Shown here one piece after another: positions 47,401 to 57,120 of a stretch of DNA of 64,000 nt (positions are counted from its first letter, which is position 1; the number at the start of each line of letters is the position of its first letter). The notes beneath the pieces were generated by a model, which was given only the letters and a program-made list of their open reading frames with translations, had not been told where the DNA came from and ran no database searches. The translations under genes and the position numbers were made by a program. This DNA comes from Tubiluchus corallicola (Eukaryota; Priapulida; Priapulimorpha; Priapulimorphida; Tubiluchidae): positions 3,072,501-3,136,500 of the forward strand of contig JAQGDQ010000001.1 in NCBI GenBank assembly GCA_030141605.1, read 5' to 3'.

Positions 47401-50386
47401 AGTATGTTGTGACCGCGAATGTACAGTCTGTAATGTAATACATCACAATGTTAATACCCACCTATGCAAAAAAAAACTTTACTACAGCCGCTGCTATGGT
47501 ATTACAATTGAATACATGGAAGCGAAGCCTAGCTGTTTAGGGATGGGAAGCCAGGCAGTCATAAGCACTAGTCTTAAACTACCACAGTAGTGTTTTGGAA
47601 ATCAACAATTTGACTGCAGGTAGTTGTTTGTACACTAATTTCAAAGATTAATTCTTAAATTGTAAAAATTTTTAACCTGAAAAAATCTATCAAAGTAAAA
47701 ATGCACTGTAATTAACTACCTCACATTTTATAACTTGAAGAAATCAGTAATTTTATTGTTTTGCATTTATACAAGCAAAATTTGTAATGAAGTCATTTAA
47801 ACCTTGCACTGAACGTATTGACTAATTCAAACCACTTTCAAAATTTAAATTAAACTGTGACAAAATGTTGCGTCTGTGTGGACAATTTGGCACAATTAAC
47901 TAATTTTAGACCACCTATAAAGTTTAAACTAAACTATGACAAAATGTTGCATCTGCATGCTAACGTAAGTGCATTTTATTATGATACACAATGGTTGTAA
48001 AAAAGCATAGCGATGGTTACCGTGACAGCAGGTGAAGAGTGTCTAGAGTCTAGATGGGGCAGACCACAGCAGAAATCTTATTACAAGTGTTTATTTGTAT
48101 TAAAATTATATTGGCAGGACTTTGGCTGGCAAAATGTCGTATAAATGGTGTTTTCATAATAACAACTTTCGCAGTAACCATACGTGATTACCTATGTTTT
48201 GTTATAAGCTTGGCAGAGACATAATACAGCATCGTGCTACTGAGAGTTTCGTTATGAGCCAAATTGTATTATCGGGATTCGACTGAGTATCAAAGCTCAA
48301 ACTCAAATTTTAAATTTATTATTTTAATGCCTTACTTACCTTCGGCTTCAATGCCATGTGTCATCTTAAATTCCACGTATTCCAATTCTGTCATGTACCC
48401 AAACATGGCCATTGAAACCTAAAAACAAAGTGTAAAATCTTTAATCCTTAAAAAACCAGCCTGCATACTGCATGGTGTCACAAGTTCAGTCAAGGCAAAA
48501 TATTAAATAGTAATTAAATGCAAATGCATCTCAGTAACTTATGCCTGCTTGGCAAGCAAACTTGGACAGGGTGTTTATTAAAGTTTCAGGCTATATGTAA
48601 TGAGGTGAGGTGCCTCACAAAATTTAACTTGGTAGCATTATTAAGTCTCAAGCATAGAGCATACGACTTCCAGGAAGGAGCTATAAATCATGTCAAAGTG
48701 CCAGTCTCAGATTTTTAAGTGCGTTATTTAGCTTTTTTGAGCAGTACGCCGTCTTCTCACTTAGATTTTAACTGGCTAAAACTGGCTTAAAAAATATTTC
48801 CTATGGATGTAAGGGCCTATATAAAAACATTAGTACCCAGAGGAGCCACTGTAATTAATAGTTGAACATAAACCAGTTATACCACTGGCTTCAGTTATCA
48901 GCAAACCATGGCTAGCTAAACAAACAAAAGAATGTGTTAAAATTCATTTGTCAAAATGGTACAAAAGTTTGTTACATGATGTAAAACTACTCATGTTGCA
49001 TAAAGTAGTACCTGTTCAAAGGCTTCTTGTAAATCATTGCCCCATGCATGCAACCTAAAACAACGAGTAGAATCATTATAAATGTTAATTAAGTTAGAAC
49101 TTTAACAGTGTTGCCTATGTCATAGACTTCTTTTTCTCTGGCTTGCTGACAGCAATGTCAGTAAAGCTTTGGCAAGGAAGAGTTGCAATTAATAATGTTG
49201 CAAAATTGATCACTACTTAATAACTTTTGCTTTGTTGCATTGTTTGGACTGCCTCCAGAACAAGAAATGTTGAAAAGTGTCATGACATGATAATTATACT
49301 TACTGGACATCAGCAGTATGATCCAAGTCTGAAATAAACAACAGCACTTGAGAAAGAAGATTTCAATTTTCATATTTATATTATTACACATACCAGGGTA
49401 AAAAAATTCAATTAAAGGCCTACATAACCCAAACAGACATTGAAGTTTTTTTAGTGCATTATTATGATTACACAAAGAATTCGTAATTATTATTAAACAA
49501 AAGAAAGTTATAAATTAAATAACTTGCCCTTTTATGGCAAATTTTGAATGCATTGTCGTAAAGATCACCATGTATCGCGGCTCTTGCGTGAGTGAGCAAG
49601 AATAACGTACTTAGTACAGAAAGTGTCTTTGATTACCGATGTTTTCCGATCTTTGGTGACCTCCTGTCTGTCTCGTGCAACGAAAAATTGCCTTCAAATT
49701 TTATACCGCTAACAACAAAGTGATAAAAAAACAGGTTTTACGGTAAGTTTATGATAAAACAAATTGAATATTTGTAACGAGAGTAGGATTTTACGTTGTA
49801 AGTAGGGTTTAGTTTGACTATAATATTTCAAATTTTCGAATTGTAACAACAATAACTGAAAAAACATTTCTGCAAGCCAAAATGAAGATAATAAATATTA
49901 TGCTTTTACTTATTGTAGTAAAAGGACTATTAAACATATACTAAGAAAGTACTGACACACTTAATTTAACTTCTCTGAATCTTTACAACAGCAACAAGAT
50001 TAATCTTCACATGACTTGATGCTGGTAAGCAGACTGCTATATAAACTTAAGGTTCTAACAGTATGAGCAATTAAGATTAACTATAAGATTTTAGAAATAC
50101 TAACTTAGAGTAAAAATGACGAAGATAACTACTTTATTTTTTGTTTAAGAACTGTAAATGCACTGTGTGTTTCATAACGAAAACAGTATTTCCATTTAAT
50201 TACCACTGTGGTAATTAGGGTCATTCTCTATTTGTTAGTAACACTATTACGATAATTAATTTGGTAGACAAAACAGAGATTGAATGAATCAACAGAATTC
50301 AACAATAATTTAGAGAATGAATGCTTACATTCATATTTAATTTCTGGCAGCTCATAATCTTCTTCTGAAAACTCGTAGTTTTCCAT
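44372..50386 (-). CDS. ZBTB8OS: Archease (tRNA-splicing ligase RtcB cofactor)
   Basis: Archease promotes guanylylation and multiple turnover of the RNA ligase RtcB, which joins tRNA exons and XBP1-type mRNA. Seven minus-strand exons join in phase: 50386-50329, 49328-49304, 49054-49012, 48418-48340, 46692-46610, 45205-45116 and 44461-44372. They encode 155 aa against 167 in human. Motifs in order are MENYEFSEEDYELPEIKYE, YLDHTADVQLHAWG (the metal-binding Asp region), EAFEQVSMAMFGYMTELEYV, LLYSYLDEWLF, EPFFIPR, GWGDEFDISKHPQ, GTEVKAITYSNMQ, and the conserved C-terminus VYVIIDI followed by TAG. All introns are GT-AG. The N-terminal region is shorter than in human. The gene is complete, with every conserved block present, and converges on CLK. 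A TIR element lies about 520 bp upstream of the start codon. Confidence 0.97.
44899..44997 (+). repeat. tRNA-like sequence (pseudo-tRNA or SINE head)
   Basis: GGCGGCCTAATGGTTAAGGCA resembles the D-arm/A-box of Ser or Leu tRNAs. About 65 bp on, CCTGGTTCAAATCGAGG is a B-box/T-arm with one stem mismatch. The long AT-rich middle (TGATAATGCTAATTTTGCTAATAATG) does not fold as a normal anticodon arm, and the acceptor ends do not pair well. It is antisense inside the last archease intron and probably not functional. Confidence 0.4.
45116..45205 (-). CDS. ZBTB8OS: Archease exon 6
   Basis: 90 nt encoding KIKIIEFDRENFRIKAKGWG then DEFDISKHPQ. Reading on past the donor GTAATG would give a short alternative tail (VMPVHINF...). 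The true last exon, found downstream, restores the conserved C-terminus. Confidence 0.95.
45342..45672. mobile_element. Probable hAT-like MITE in archease intron 5
   Basis: The left end is CAGTGCTGCGTCAGTTACT. The right end, on the opposite strand, is CACTGGAGCTGGGCAGTTCTG, a pattern seen at hAT termini. The interior is rich in TAGTTGTAGCAACTA-like short palindromes and GTAATTG strings. No clear 8-bp target duplication was found, so the boundaries are approximate. Confidence 0.45.
46610..46692 (-). CDS. ZBTB8OS: Archease exon 5
   Basis: 83 nt encoding (G)HDMESLLYSYLDEWLFAF then SAEPFFIPR, with donor GTAAGT. Confidence 0.95.
48340..48418 (-). CDS. ZBTB8OS: Archease exon 4
   Basis: 79 nt encoding VSMAMFGYMTELEYVEFKMT and HGIEAE. 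It corresponds to human AMAMFGYMT, with donor GTAAGT. Confidence 0.95.
49012..49054 (-). CDS. ZBTB8OS: Archease exon 3
   Basis: 43 nt encoding (Q)LHAWGNDLQEAFEQ between TTTTAG and the donor GTACTA. Confidence 0.95.
49304..49328 (-). CDS. ZBTB8OS: Archease exon 2 (25-nt microexon)
   Basis: Only 25 nt, encoding (Y)LDHTADV(Q) between acceptor TTTCAG and donor GTAAGT. It carries the conserved Asp of the metal site. Phases on both sides require exactly this length. Confidence 0.95.
50329..50386 (-). CDS. ZBTB8OS: Archease exon 1
   Basis: The ATG at 50386-50384 opens MENYEFSEEDYELPEIKYE. The first base of the next Tyr codon precedes donor GTAAGC. This is the only in-frame ATG upstream of the conserved LDHTADV block. 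Confidence 0.9.
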
Positions 50387-50645
50387 TTTCGTGGTTTTGA
50401 AAAATTAACAACCAATGCAGTCTTCACACTATACTCTGTAGACTCCTGGTCGTAAAGTTTTAATTACGATGAATTCAGTCACATATCACTGTTGCATTTG
50501 CTGTAACTAGTAGCAGAACACAAATACACCGTCACTATTAAAAAACTATAACAGTATAAAGTATAATAAAGGCTAAAATGATACATTTTAATTCATACAC
50601 TTCAATCTAAAAGTTAGAATTGTACTTGTAATACTATAATTTATG

Positions 50646-50712
50646 ATAATCGGTAGGGTTATTCTGTAGTACTAGTAGTACTAATACTAGTAGTAATAAC
50701 ACTACCGATTAT
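50646..50712. repeat. Imperfect palindrome of about 67 bp
   Basis: ATAATCGGTAGGGTTATT at the left pairs with AATAACACTACCGATTAT at the right with one mismatch. The centre is made of ACTAGTAGT units. It lies about 260 bp upstream of the archease start codon. Confidence 0.75.
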
Positions 50713-50903
50713 TAAACTGGTAATCTTGTGTAGCTTTTCTGGATTCACAAAAAATCTCAACTTCACATACATCTTCAATCATTAGTTCCAAACAGCTCAG
50801 TTGACTGACTGAGACTTTATAGCGATCCTAAGGTATTGCACCATTCACAACATTAATTGGAAATTTGTTCTGTTTCACTCCACGTGAAACATACTATTAT
50901 GTA

Positions 50904-51631
50904 GGGCGCCGAGTAATCCATTAGCCGAAGTAGGACACTTCCGGTAAAACGCATGTGCTAAATTTGCGGAAAAGCAGCGTCGTGCATGGGCAGCCCAAGT
51001 AGGGCGATTGCTGTCGAGAATTATGACATAATGAAACGTAAAGCTAAATTTGTTTTAGAAAAAAGTAACTTTATAATAATGATGGATATTCCTTGACAAT
51101 TTACAATGTGTTTTTTACAGTAATATCATCACTATTATTAGCTCCATTAATATCATCATAACATTCAACTAAGTATCTAATGCTTTAAAGAGAGGAACTA
51201 TGTAGGGCACATAGCTCGCTAGCCCATTTACTTAGTAGAAAACAATTATTTGTCCAAGATGTAGTGAAACGGGTCATCTGTCTGTGAAGCGATCCAAAAT
51301 ATAAATGATATACCTTAAGCAAATGTTGGAATCGAATCGGTAACGAATCGCCTAAGAAGTGGGCTTATTTCACTTCAAAAAGATTAATATCCAAGCCAAA
51401 TTTAATATTGGAAATTTTACTAACTCAAAATAAAATTCTTTTATTTTTCCAGATATATAATAAATTATTCAACGTTTTTGACGTTTTCAGTTCTTATTAT
51501 TAAATAAACAAGGACAACGGGTGCTGCCAGTACGGTTAACGACTCAATTTGTGACCTGACTCTAATGTCCTACTTGGGCTAGCCCATGTACGCCAATTGT
51601 CCTACTTCGGCTAGTAGATTACTCGGCGCCC
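50904..51631. mobile_element. TIR element of about 730 bp (MITE-like)
   Basis: Begins GGGCGCCGAGTAATCCATTA and ends with the reverse complement of GGGCGCCGAGTAATCTACTA. Both ends continue inward with AGCCGAAGTAGGACA, and again with a block containing CATGGGC and GCCCAAGTAGG. This gives long, interrupted inverted termini. No transposase frame is seen. The flanks show no obvious target duplication, so superfamily is not assigned. Confidence 0.8.
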
Positions 51632-52799
51632 AACGTACTAAAAAGAGTAGACATGGGAGCTCTTTCCGGCATTCGAAAGTTTTCGTTAACTGCTGATAAT
51701 TTCTAAGATTTCTGTGGTCAGCTGTTTTGGTCACTTCAGTGGGTGCCTGTGGGTTGTCAGTGTCTAATAGTTGTGGCCAGGGAAGTTTTAGTATGGTTAA
51801 CAGTCTATCGTGGTAGTGGCAGTAGGGGTAGTAGTATATCGCCAGGAATTATAAATATAGGTTACTTTTCAGATAAGTAGTTCTTTCATTGTAATTATGA
51901 AAAATTCCACGAACGTTACCTGTTATCTAGGTAGTCCCACTGGCAAATTTTGCGCGCACCACTTATTTTGAGTCAGTAAAGAGTGGTTCTGTGGCTACGC
52001 AAAATCTCCTGCTTTTTAGCTCAGTTAGGGACTGTTGAGTTTTTTTGCACGTGAAGCAGGCTACTGGGTAACAAGTTTTGCATGTTTTTGGCTTAGGTAT
52101 AATATAATTTATTGTATTATATTGCTTGCAGACGTGTGGATATGTTAAAAAAACTCCCTCTAAGTGGGGTGATTTATAATGAAAAACAAGTGAATTCCGT
52201 AATTTATGTAGCGATAAAATCGTAAAAAGCACAGCTGTACGACCATTACATTAGTTTTGAGATAAACTAAAGGACTCGGAAGTTATTTAGCAAAAACTTT
52301 CATATCAAAAGCTATGAAATCAAAGCTGCTTTGTTTGTGGCTGCTGCACATGCAGAGAAACTTCATTAGTGTGATCAGGTAGCTTTTTTCCTAGCACAAT
52401 AACCAGTCACAAGCTACTAAACCTGGGGAAACAGTAGAGTCAGTCTCATCAAGCCTGCCAGGTAGCAATAATCTTGTTTACAGTATTACATTGCCAAAGA
52501 ATTGCTGCTATGCTATTGTGCTAACTATTTGCATAATAGCAGTCTAGAGAACCTGAAGAAAGTTTTATTCATTTTTTATCCATCCAGTGCAATCACCGAC
52601 GTTAAAATATCGCTATGGTAACTCTGTGAAGAGTTCTTGTTTGATAAGCCCAACAGATGCTCTTCCAGGGCAAAAGCTTTGCATTAAGCTGAACTACAAC
52701 ACATTGTTGAAGGGTTAAAAATGCTAGACAGTATTGATGATAGAGACTAATTTTTTTTCTGTGCAAAAAATCTGGAGAACACCCCTAAATGTGGACCCA

Positions 52800-55570
52800 A
52801 ATAAATTAACCTGTATTACCTGGTAGAGAGACTTGCAACAATCGAGAAACAAGTGGATAAATATAAATCAATGACTTTAAAAGACCGAGAGAAAATAAGT
52901 GAAATGGAAATAGGATTTACTTACAAGAGAAGTGCCAACTACTATACTAGGACCGGTACCTAGCTAAGATGACAAGTGCGTGAATATCAACAATGAACAC
53001 GCAAATATACCGTATTTTCCCGTGTATAAGAGACCCTTTTTTGCTCAGAATTTTCACTTTAAAAATAGGGGGTCTCTTATACATGGGAGTAAGTCTTTTC
53101 AATAAGATGCATAAATTGTGACACTAATGATTTTAAAAGAAATAAGTGCTCTACAACTGTTTTGCGTGTGGCGTTCGACTATGAAGCGGTTGTAAGCAAT
53201 ACAAGCATCGTGACACAGGCATTATCTCCTCGTTTTCTCTTTTCCTGTTACAGAGGTTTGCAGGTACGCACTTTAATATATACCAGTACTCTTTTTCTAC
53301 AACACATTAACTGGTTTTATTTTGTTTTCAGTACCGCACTGAGTTGAAAAAAGTTGTACTTTACCCTCTAAAAATGTCCATCTGAAAAAACTTTTTTCCA
53401 GAATTTTTGCCTAAAAATTGAAGGGGTCTCTTATACACAAGGTTCTCTTATACACGGGAAAATACGGTAGATGGCGGTAGCGCTTCAGCATCGTATGTGA
53501 CAAGAAAGATTCAAGAAGGTGATAGCAGTGATGGAGAAAAGTATGATCCCTTCAGATTTAAGTTACCAAAAGATCAATTAAAAAATGGATCAAGCAACAA
53601 AATAAAAAAGAAACGGAGAGCGGTCCTGGGAATGGTAACATCAAGTATTTCGTTAGGTGCACCTTTGACGAAAGATTTGTTTGTTTTTCGGGTGGGAAAC
53701 AAGTCAGTGATGATGAGGTGAAAAACATGCTTATTGAACAAAATGTGACACCATTCGAGTTTAACAGAATTTCACATGATGACTCAACATACAAGTCATA
53801 CAGAGTAACAATAAATGGTTCACACACGGACACAATGATAAAATGCGAACAGTACTTTTTCAGAAACGAAAAGCTTACTGAACTGTGTGTACATAACAAA
53901 TCACGCGATCTTTTCAAAGAGTTCAGTGAAGCAACGGGTAAAAATAGGCTATCTTCTAAATGTATTAATAGTGAAACAGTTCCGATAGTCATTGCCGAAA
54001 CGTTTGCTAGCGATTTTAATTCTTTATACAATATAGTATGTTTTAACCAATTAGAGATGACAGAGATCTAATCTAAGCTCTGTGATAATATCAATACTCA
54101 CGACTTGCCTTGTGTTATCTCTGTTGCGGATGTCTTATCTGTTCTGCCCAGATTGAAACCCACTAAATCTTATGGCAACTTTGGTTTAATGTCTGATCAC
54201 TTACTACATGCCCCTTTACATTTTTTATACACTTATGTCTATTGATGAATATGATGCTAATCCACATTACCCCTGATGATTTAAAATTCTCTAATATTTA
54301 TTCCATTCCTAAAGATCAACAAGGCGATTTAAGTAGTAAAGACAATTACCATGTGTTGTTGTCACCCGTTGGTAAATTGCTTGATTGGATAATTATAACA
54401 AAATACGAAAATCTGATATCCAGTTTTGACCAACAGATCTAAGATACAGCTGTATATTGTTGTCCAATTGATGCTTCGAAAACTTTTGATAAAAGTTAAT
54501 TTCTGTAAACTATTTTCACTTCTTACCAAACCTAATATGCGTTCACTGATTACCAGATTATTGTTACACATGTATTCCACACAGAAAGTCCAAGTGAATT
54601 GGCATGGTAAATCTTCTGCAACTTTTACTGTTACAAATGGACTACAACCAGGAGCTGTGCTTTCTCTACTCATAGAACTGTCAAAATCCAACTTTGGGTG
54701 TTGTGTAGGTTTGTAGTGCTGTTTCTTATGCTGATGATCTTACTTTGCTTGCACCTTGTGTTAAAGCATTACATGAAATGTTAAAAATATGTGAAGCTTA
54801 TGCTTTTAAATATAGTATCTCATCCGTTAACATACAACTATTAAGATTAAGAGCAAATGCATTGTTTAAAAAAAATAGGTGTGAGACAGTTATGGAAACT
54901 TCCAAGAAAATCTTCCCCTTATTTTCTTCCCCTTATTTGCAATATGATAAAGCCCAGTATTCAGATAATTAAAAATGTGTAAACTTCTTTTATACATGTT
55001 ATCATAGCAGTAATAGTCTGGTTTCTTTTTTTGCTCGACAAAGTTGCTATTCAGTTTTATTCTATATGGGAAATAATGTGAAATACATATGCCAAAAATA
55101 CAATATACATTTTGCATTGATGATACCTAGGCTAAAGCTTGTACGATCACGTGCATTTAAAGAGGAATGCAAACTAACTGAGGATCAAATTTATAAAGTA
55201 TCTCTGGTGATGGATATTTTAAATACCATAGAAGCAAGAGATTTCTCTTTTTATAGCTTGAGTAGATTGAATGAACTTTTAGCATTTATCATGGAAGATT
55301 AATTAGATACACATAATTTTATGGTATTTTTAAGTATAATTTTTAAAGTTAAATGATTGTCATTTCTGTCTTTTTATAATTTTTTCGATGTGTTATTTTT
55401 GGTGTGTCATGTATGTGTAATGTGCCAACCAATTGTATAATTTTGTAAACATTACTAGTGTGCAGTGTGTCTGTGTTGTGTTAATGTACTTTTTCACTCC
55501 ATCATCACATTATGGTGTCAGGAGTAGGATATTGACTTTCTTTGGTGTAAGTCGGTAAGAATAAATTCTT
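52800..55570 (+). mobile_element. Decayed LINE retrotransposon (CR1/L2-like)
   Basis: Fragments in changing frames follow LINE order. A coiled-coil-like ORF1 piece (VERLATIEKQVDKYK) lies near 52810-52910. A spacer and nucleic-acid-associated region follows at 53480-54070. Reverse-transcriptase blocks come next: VLSVLPRLKPTKSYG near 54130, TPDDLKFSNIYSIPKDQQGD near 54270, TNGLQPGAVLS near 54630, then YADDLTLLAP (catalytic Tyr-Ala-Asp-Asp) near 54730. A C-terminal cysteine-poor tail ends at 55302. Stops and frameshifts separate the blocks, so it cannot be active. The 3' flank has AATAAA near 55560. A 462-bp element splits the 5' part. Clade assignment is from motif resemblance only. Confidence 0.8.
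53008..53469. mobile_element. 462-bp palindromic-ended DNA element nested in the LINE
   Basis: The left end TACCGTATTTTCCCGTGTAT and the following AAGAGA recur as an exact inverted copy at the right end (…TATACACGGGAAAATACGGTA). TA at both edges could be the target duplication. Inner repeats of GGTCTCTTATACA occur near both ends. It has no transposase. The LINE reading frame resumes directly after it (GGSASASYVTRKIQ), which shows it inserted into the LINE. Confidence 0.85.
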
Positions 55571-55574
55571 TGTC

Positions 55575-57029
55575 AGCATTTATGAAAATTCAATGATATT
55601 TACTTTTAGGTAATTAGTTACATACAAGGCTCAAAATACCTGGATTCGCATCGCAATTCGCTCCATAAATTATTGCTGTTGCTCCTGTTTTTAGTCTTTC
55701 AGGGCAATAGCTGCTCCACAAAAACTTTGGTGTTTTCACTTCAGATTATGTAAATAAATGTATAATAACAGGAAAAAAGTTTAATGAATACATGTCTGTC
55801 ACAAAATGTTTTGCCTATTAAATATTTTACCAAATTGTTTAAAAACTTTCGGCTTCATTATTAATTCACGGAAAATCTTTTTATGTGCAGCCGCTTCCAC
55901 CAGGCTAGGTGGCACTTAATAAATGCAGATGAAAAGCAGGATGCAAAGTAAAGTAATGTAATTACATAGAAAATGATGCTTAATAGGTCTCTTTGATTTA
56001 TAAATCCAACCACTTAATAAATCCATTTAGTTTTGCATCTAGATGGATTTATTAAGCAGAGCACACTGTACCTAAATTTGCTGATATTACTGGCAAGATT
56101 TGTATTTGTTTGCACAATAAAACACAATCTAACTTCCTGAATGTATTCAATTTTCTGCTTTATGGTGACATACTAATAATCATACTAATTTGTTTCAATC
56201 ATCGTATTTATTATAGATCAACGATGGAGTATACTTTTAAATTTATGCCAGACGATAGCAAATATGGACATTGTGAAAGAGAAAGTACATTTGCTTATAA
56301 GAGACCACATGACTTTTTGCGAAAAGATTTGCATCTTTATTGAGTGAAGTACAGAAACGAAAACTTCTAATAAGCCAGACGAATTAGGTTTGGTAATTTC
56401 CAGAAAGACAGAGGTGCCATCTTGCAAAACAAGTCCAAATGAATAACTTAGACATTTTCTGTCATGTTTACATTTACCAAGATCGACCTAAGCAAAAAGT
56501 GATCTTGATTCGAACTTTTGAAGCTATAGCAGCTGTGGACTTATGTCCTAATTTACCCATACACAGCACTTTTTTGCACTGTGTATAATAAAACGTTATA
56601 CACCTTAGGCACCGTAGACAGTAATGACCATGGAGATCCTTTGTAAGTTTAGTAACCGCACATGATTAAATTTACTTGATCAGTGAAATCTGGAGGTTTG
56701 GGCTTTCTTGTAACTAATGAACTTTGTGTATAAAAATGAGAATTTAGCTAATTTGTGAATTCTACGTATTGCTTGCCTATATACATAACAGAACTTGCTG
56801 TATGTATTAATACCTGTTAAAAACTTGTTTTTACATTTGGTTGAACTAGCTGGATTAATTTTGCTTCATATTTCCTAGTTTAGCCTATTTATGCCTATTG
56901 TCTCATTATCTAAAGTTATAGTCTTTAAAGTGTTCTAGTTATTGAAATTGTATAATTATACTTTTTGCCACCTGATTTTCTCATTTGTTATTAACTTATA
57001 AATTATTATTATGATCGATTCTATTACAG
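55575..57029. other. Region between the LINE and the acyl-CoA synthetase
   Basis: No supported exon. An inverted pair of CTTAATAAATCCAT and ATGGATTTATTAAG lies at about 56011-56058. An open frame at 56110-56343 follows an acceptor-like TTATTATAG, but its only plausible donor does not fit the phase of the next known exon. The first, probably non-coding, exon of the synthetase may lie here. Confidence 0.45.
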
Positions 57030-57120
57030 ACACAATGTAAGAAATGATGTTAGCAACATGACTAAAGAACGAGTGAATGTGATCAATAGTTACTTTGTGA
57101 GGGCAATGTCATTGCATCAG
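57030..57120 (+). CDS. Synthetase first recognised exon
   Basis: Acceptor TTACAG at 57029, donor GTATGT after 57120. Coding is taken from ATG 57058 ([20 protein letters not shown]). The frame is also open back to the acceptor, so coding could begin in an earlier exon. Confidence 0.65.

Larger units (their letters stand above)
50387..52790. other. Region upstream of archease
   Basis: Contains the archease 5' flank, a short palindrome at 50646-50712 and a TIR element at 50904-51631. From about 51640 to 52790 no gene or RNA is recognised. A bidirectional promoter is not evident. Confidence 0.5.

Noticed and set aside
53558-54031. 157-codon minus-strand frame, among the longest in the window
   Set aside because: Antisense shadow of the decayed LINE. 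The plus strand carries the recognisable retrotransposon motifs.
56110-56343. Possible upstream coding exon of the acyl-CoA synthetase
   Set aside because: The frame ends in a stop, and the only donor-like GTACAT leaves a phase that does not fit the next exon.
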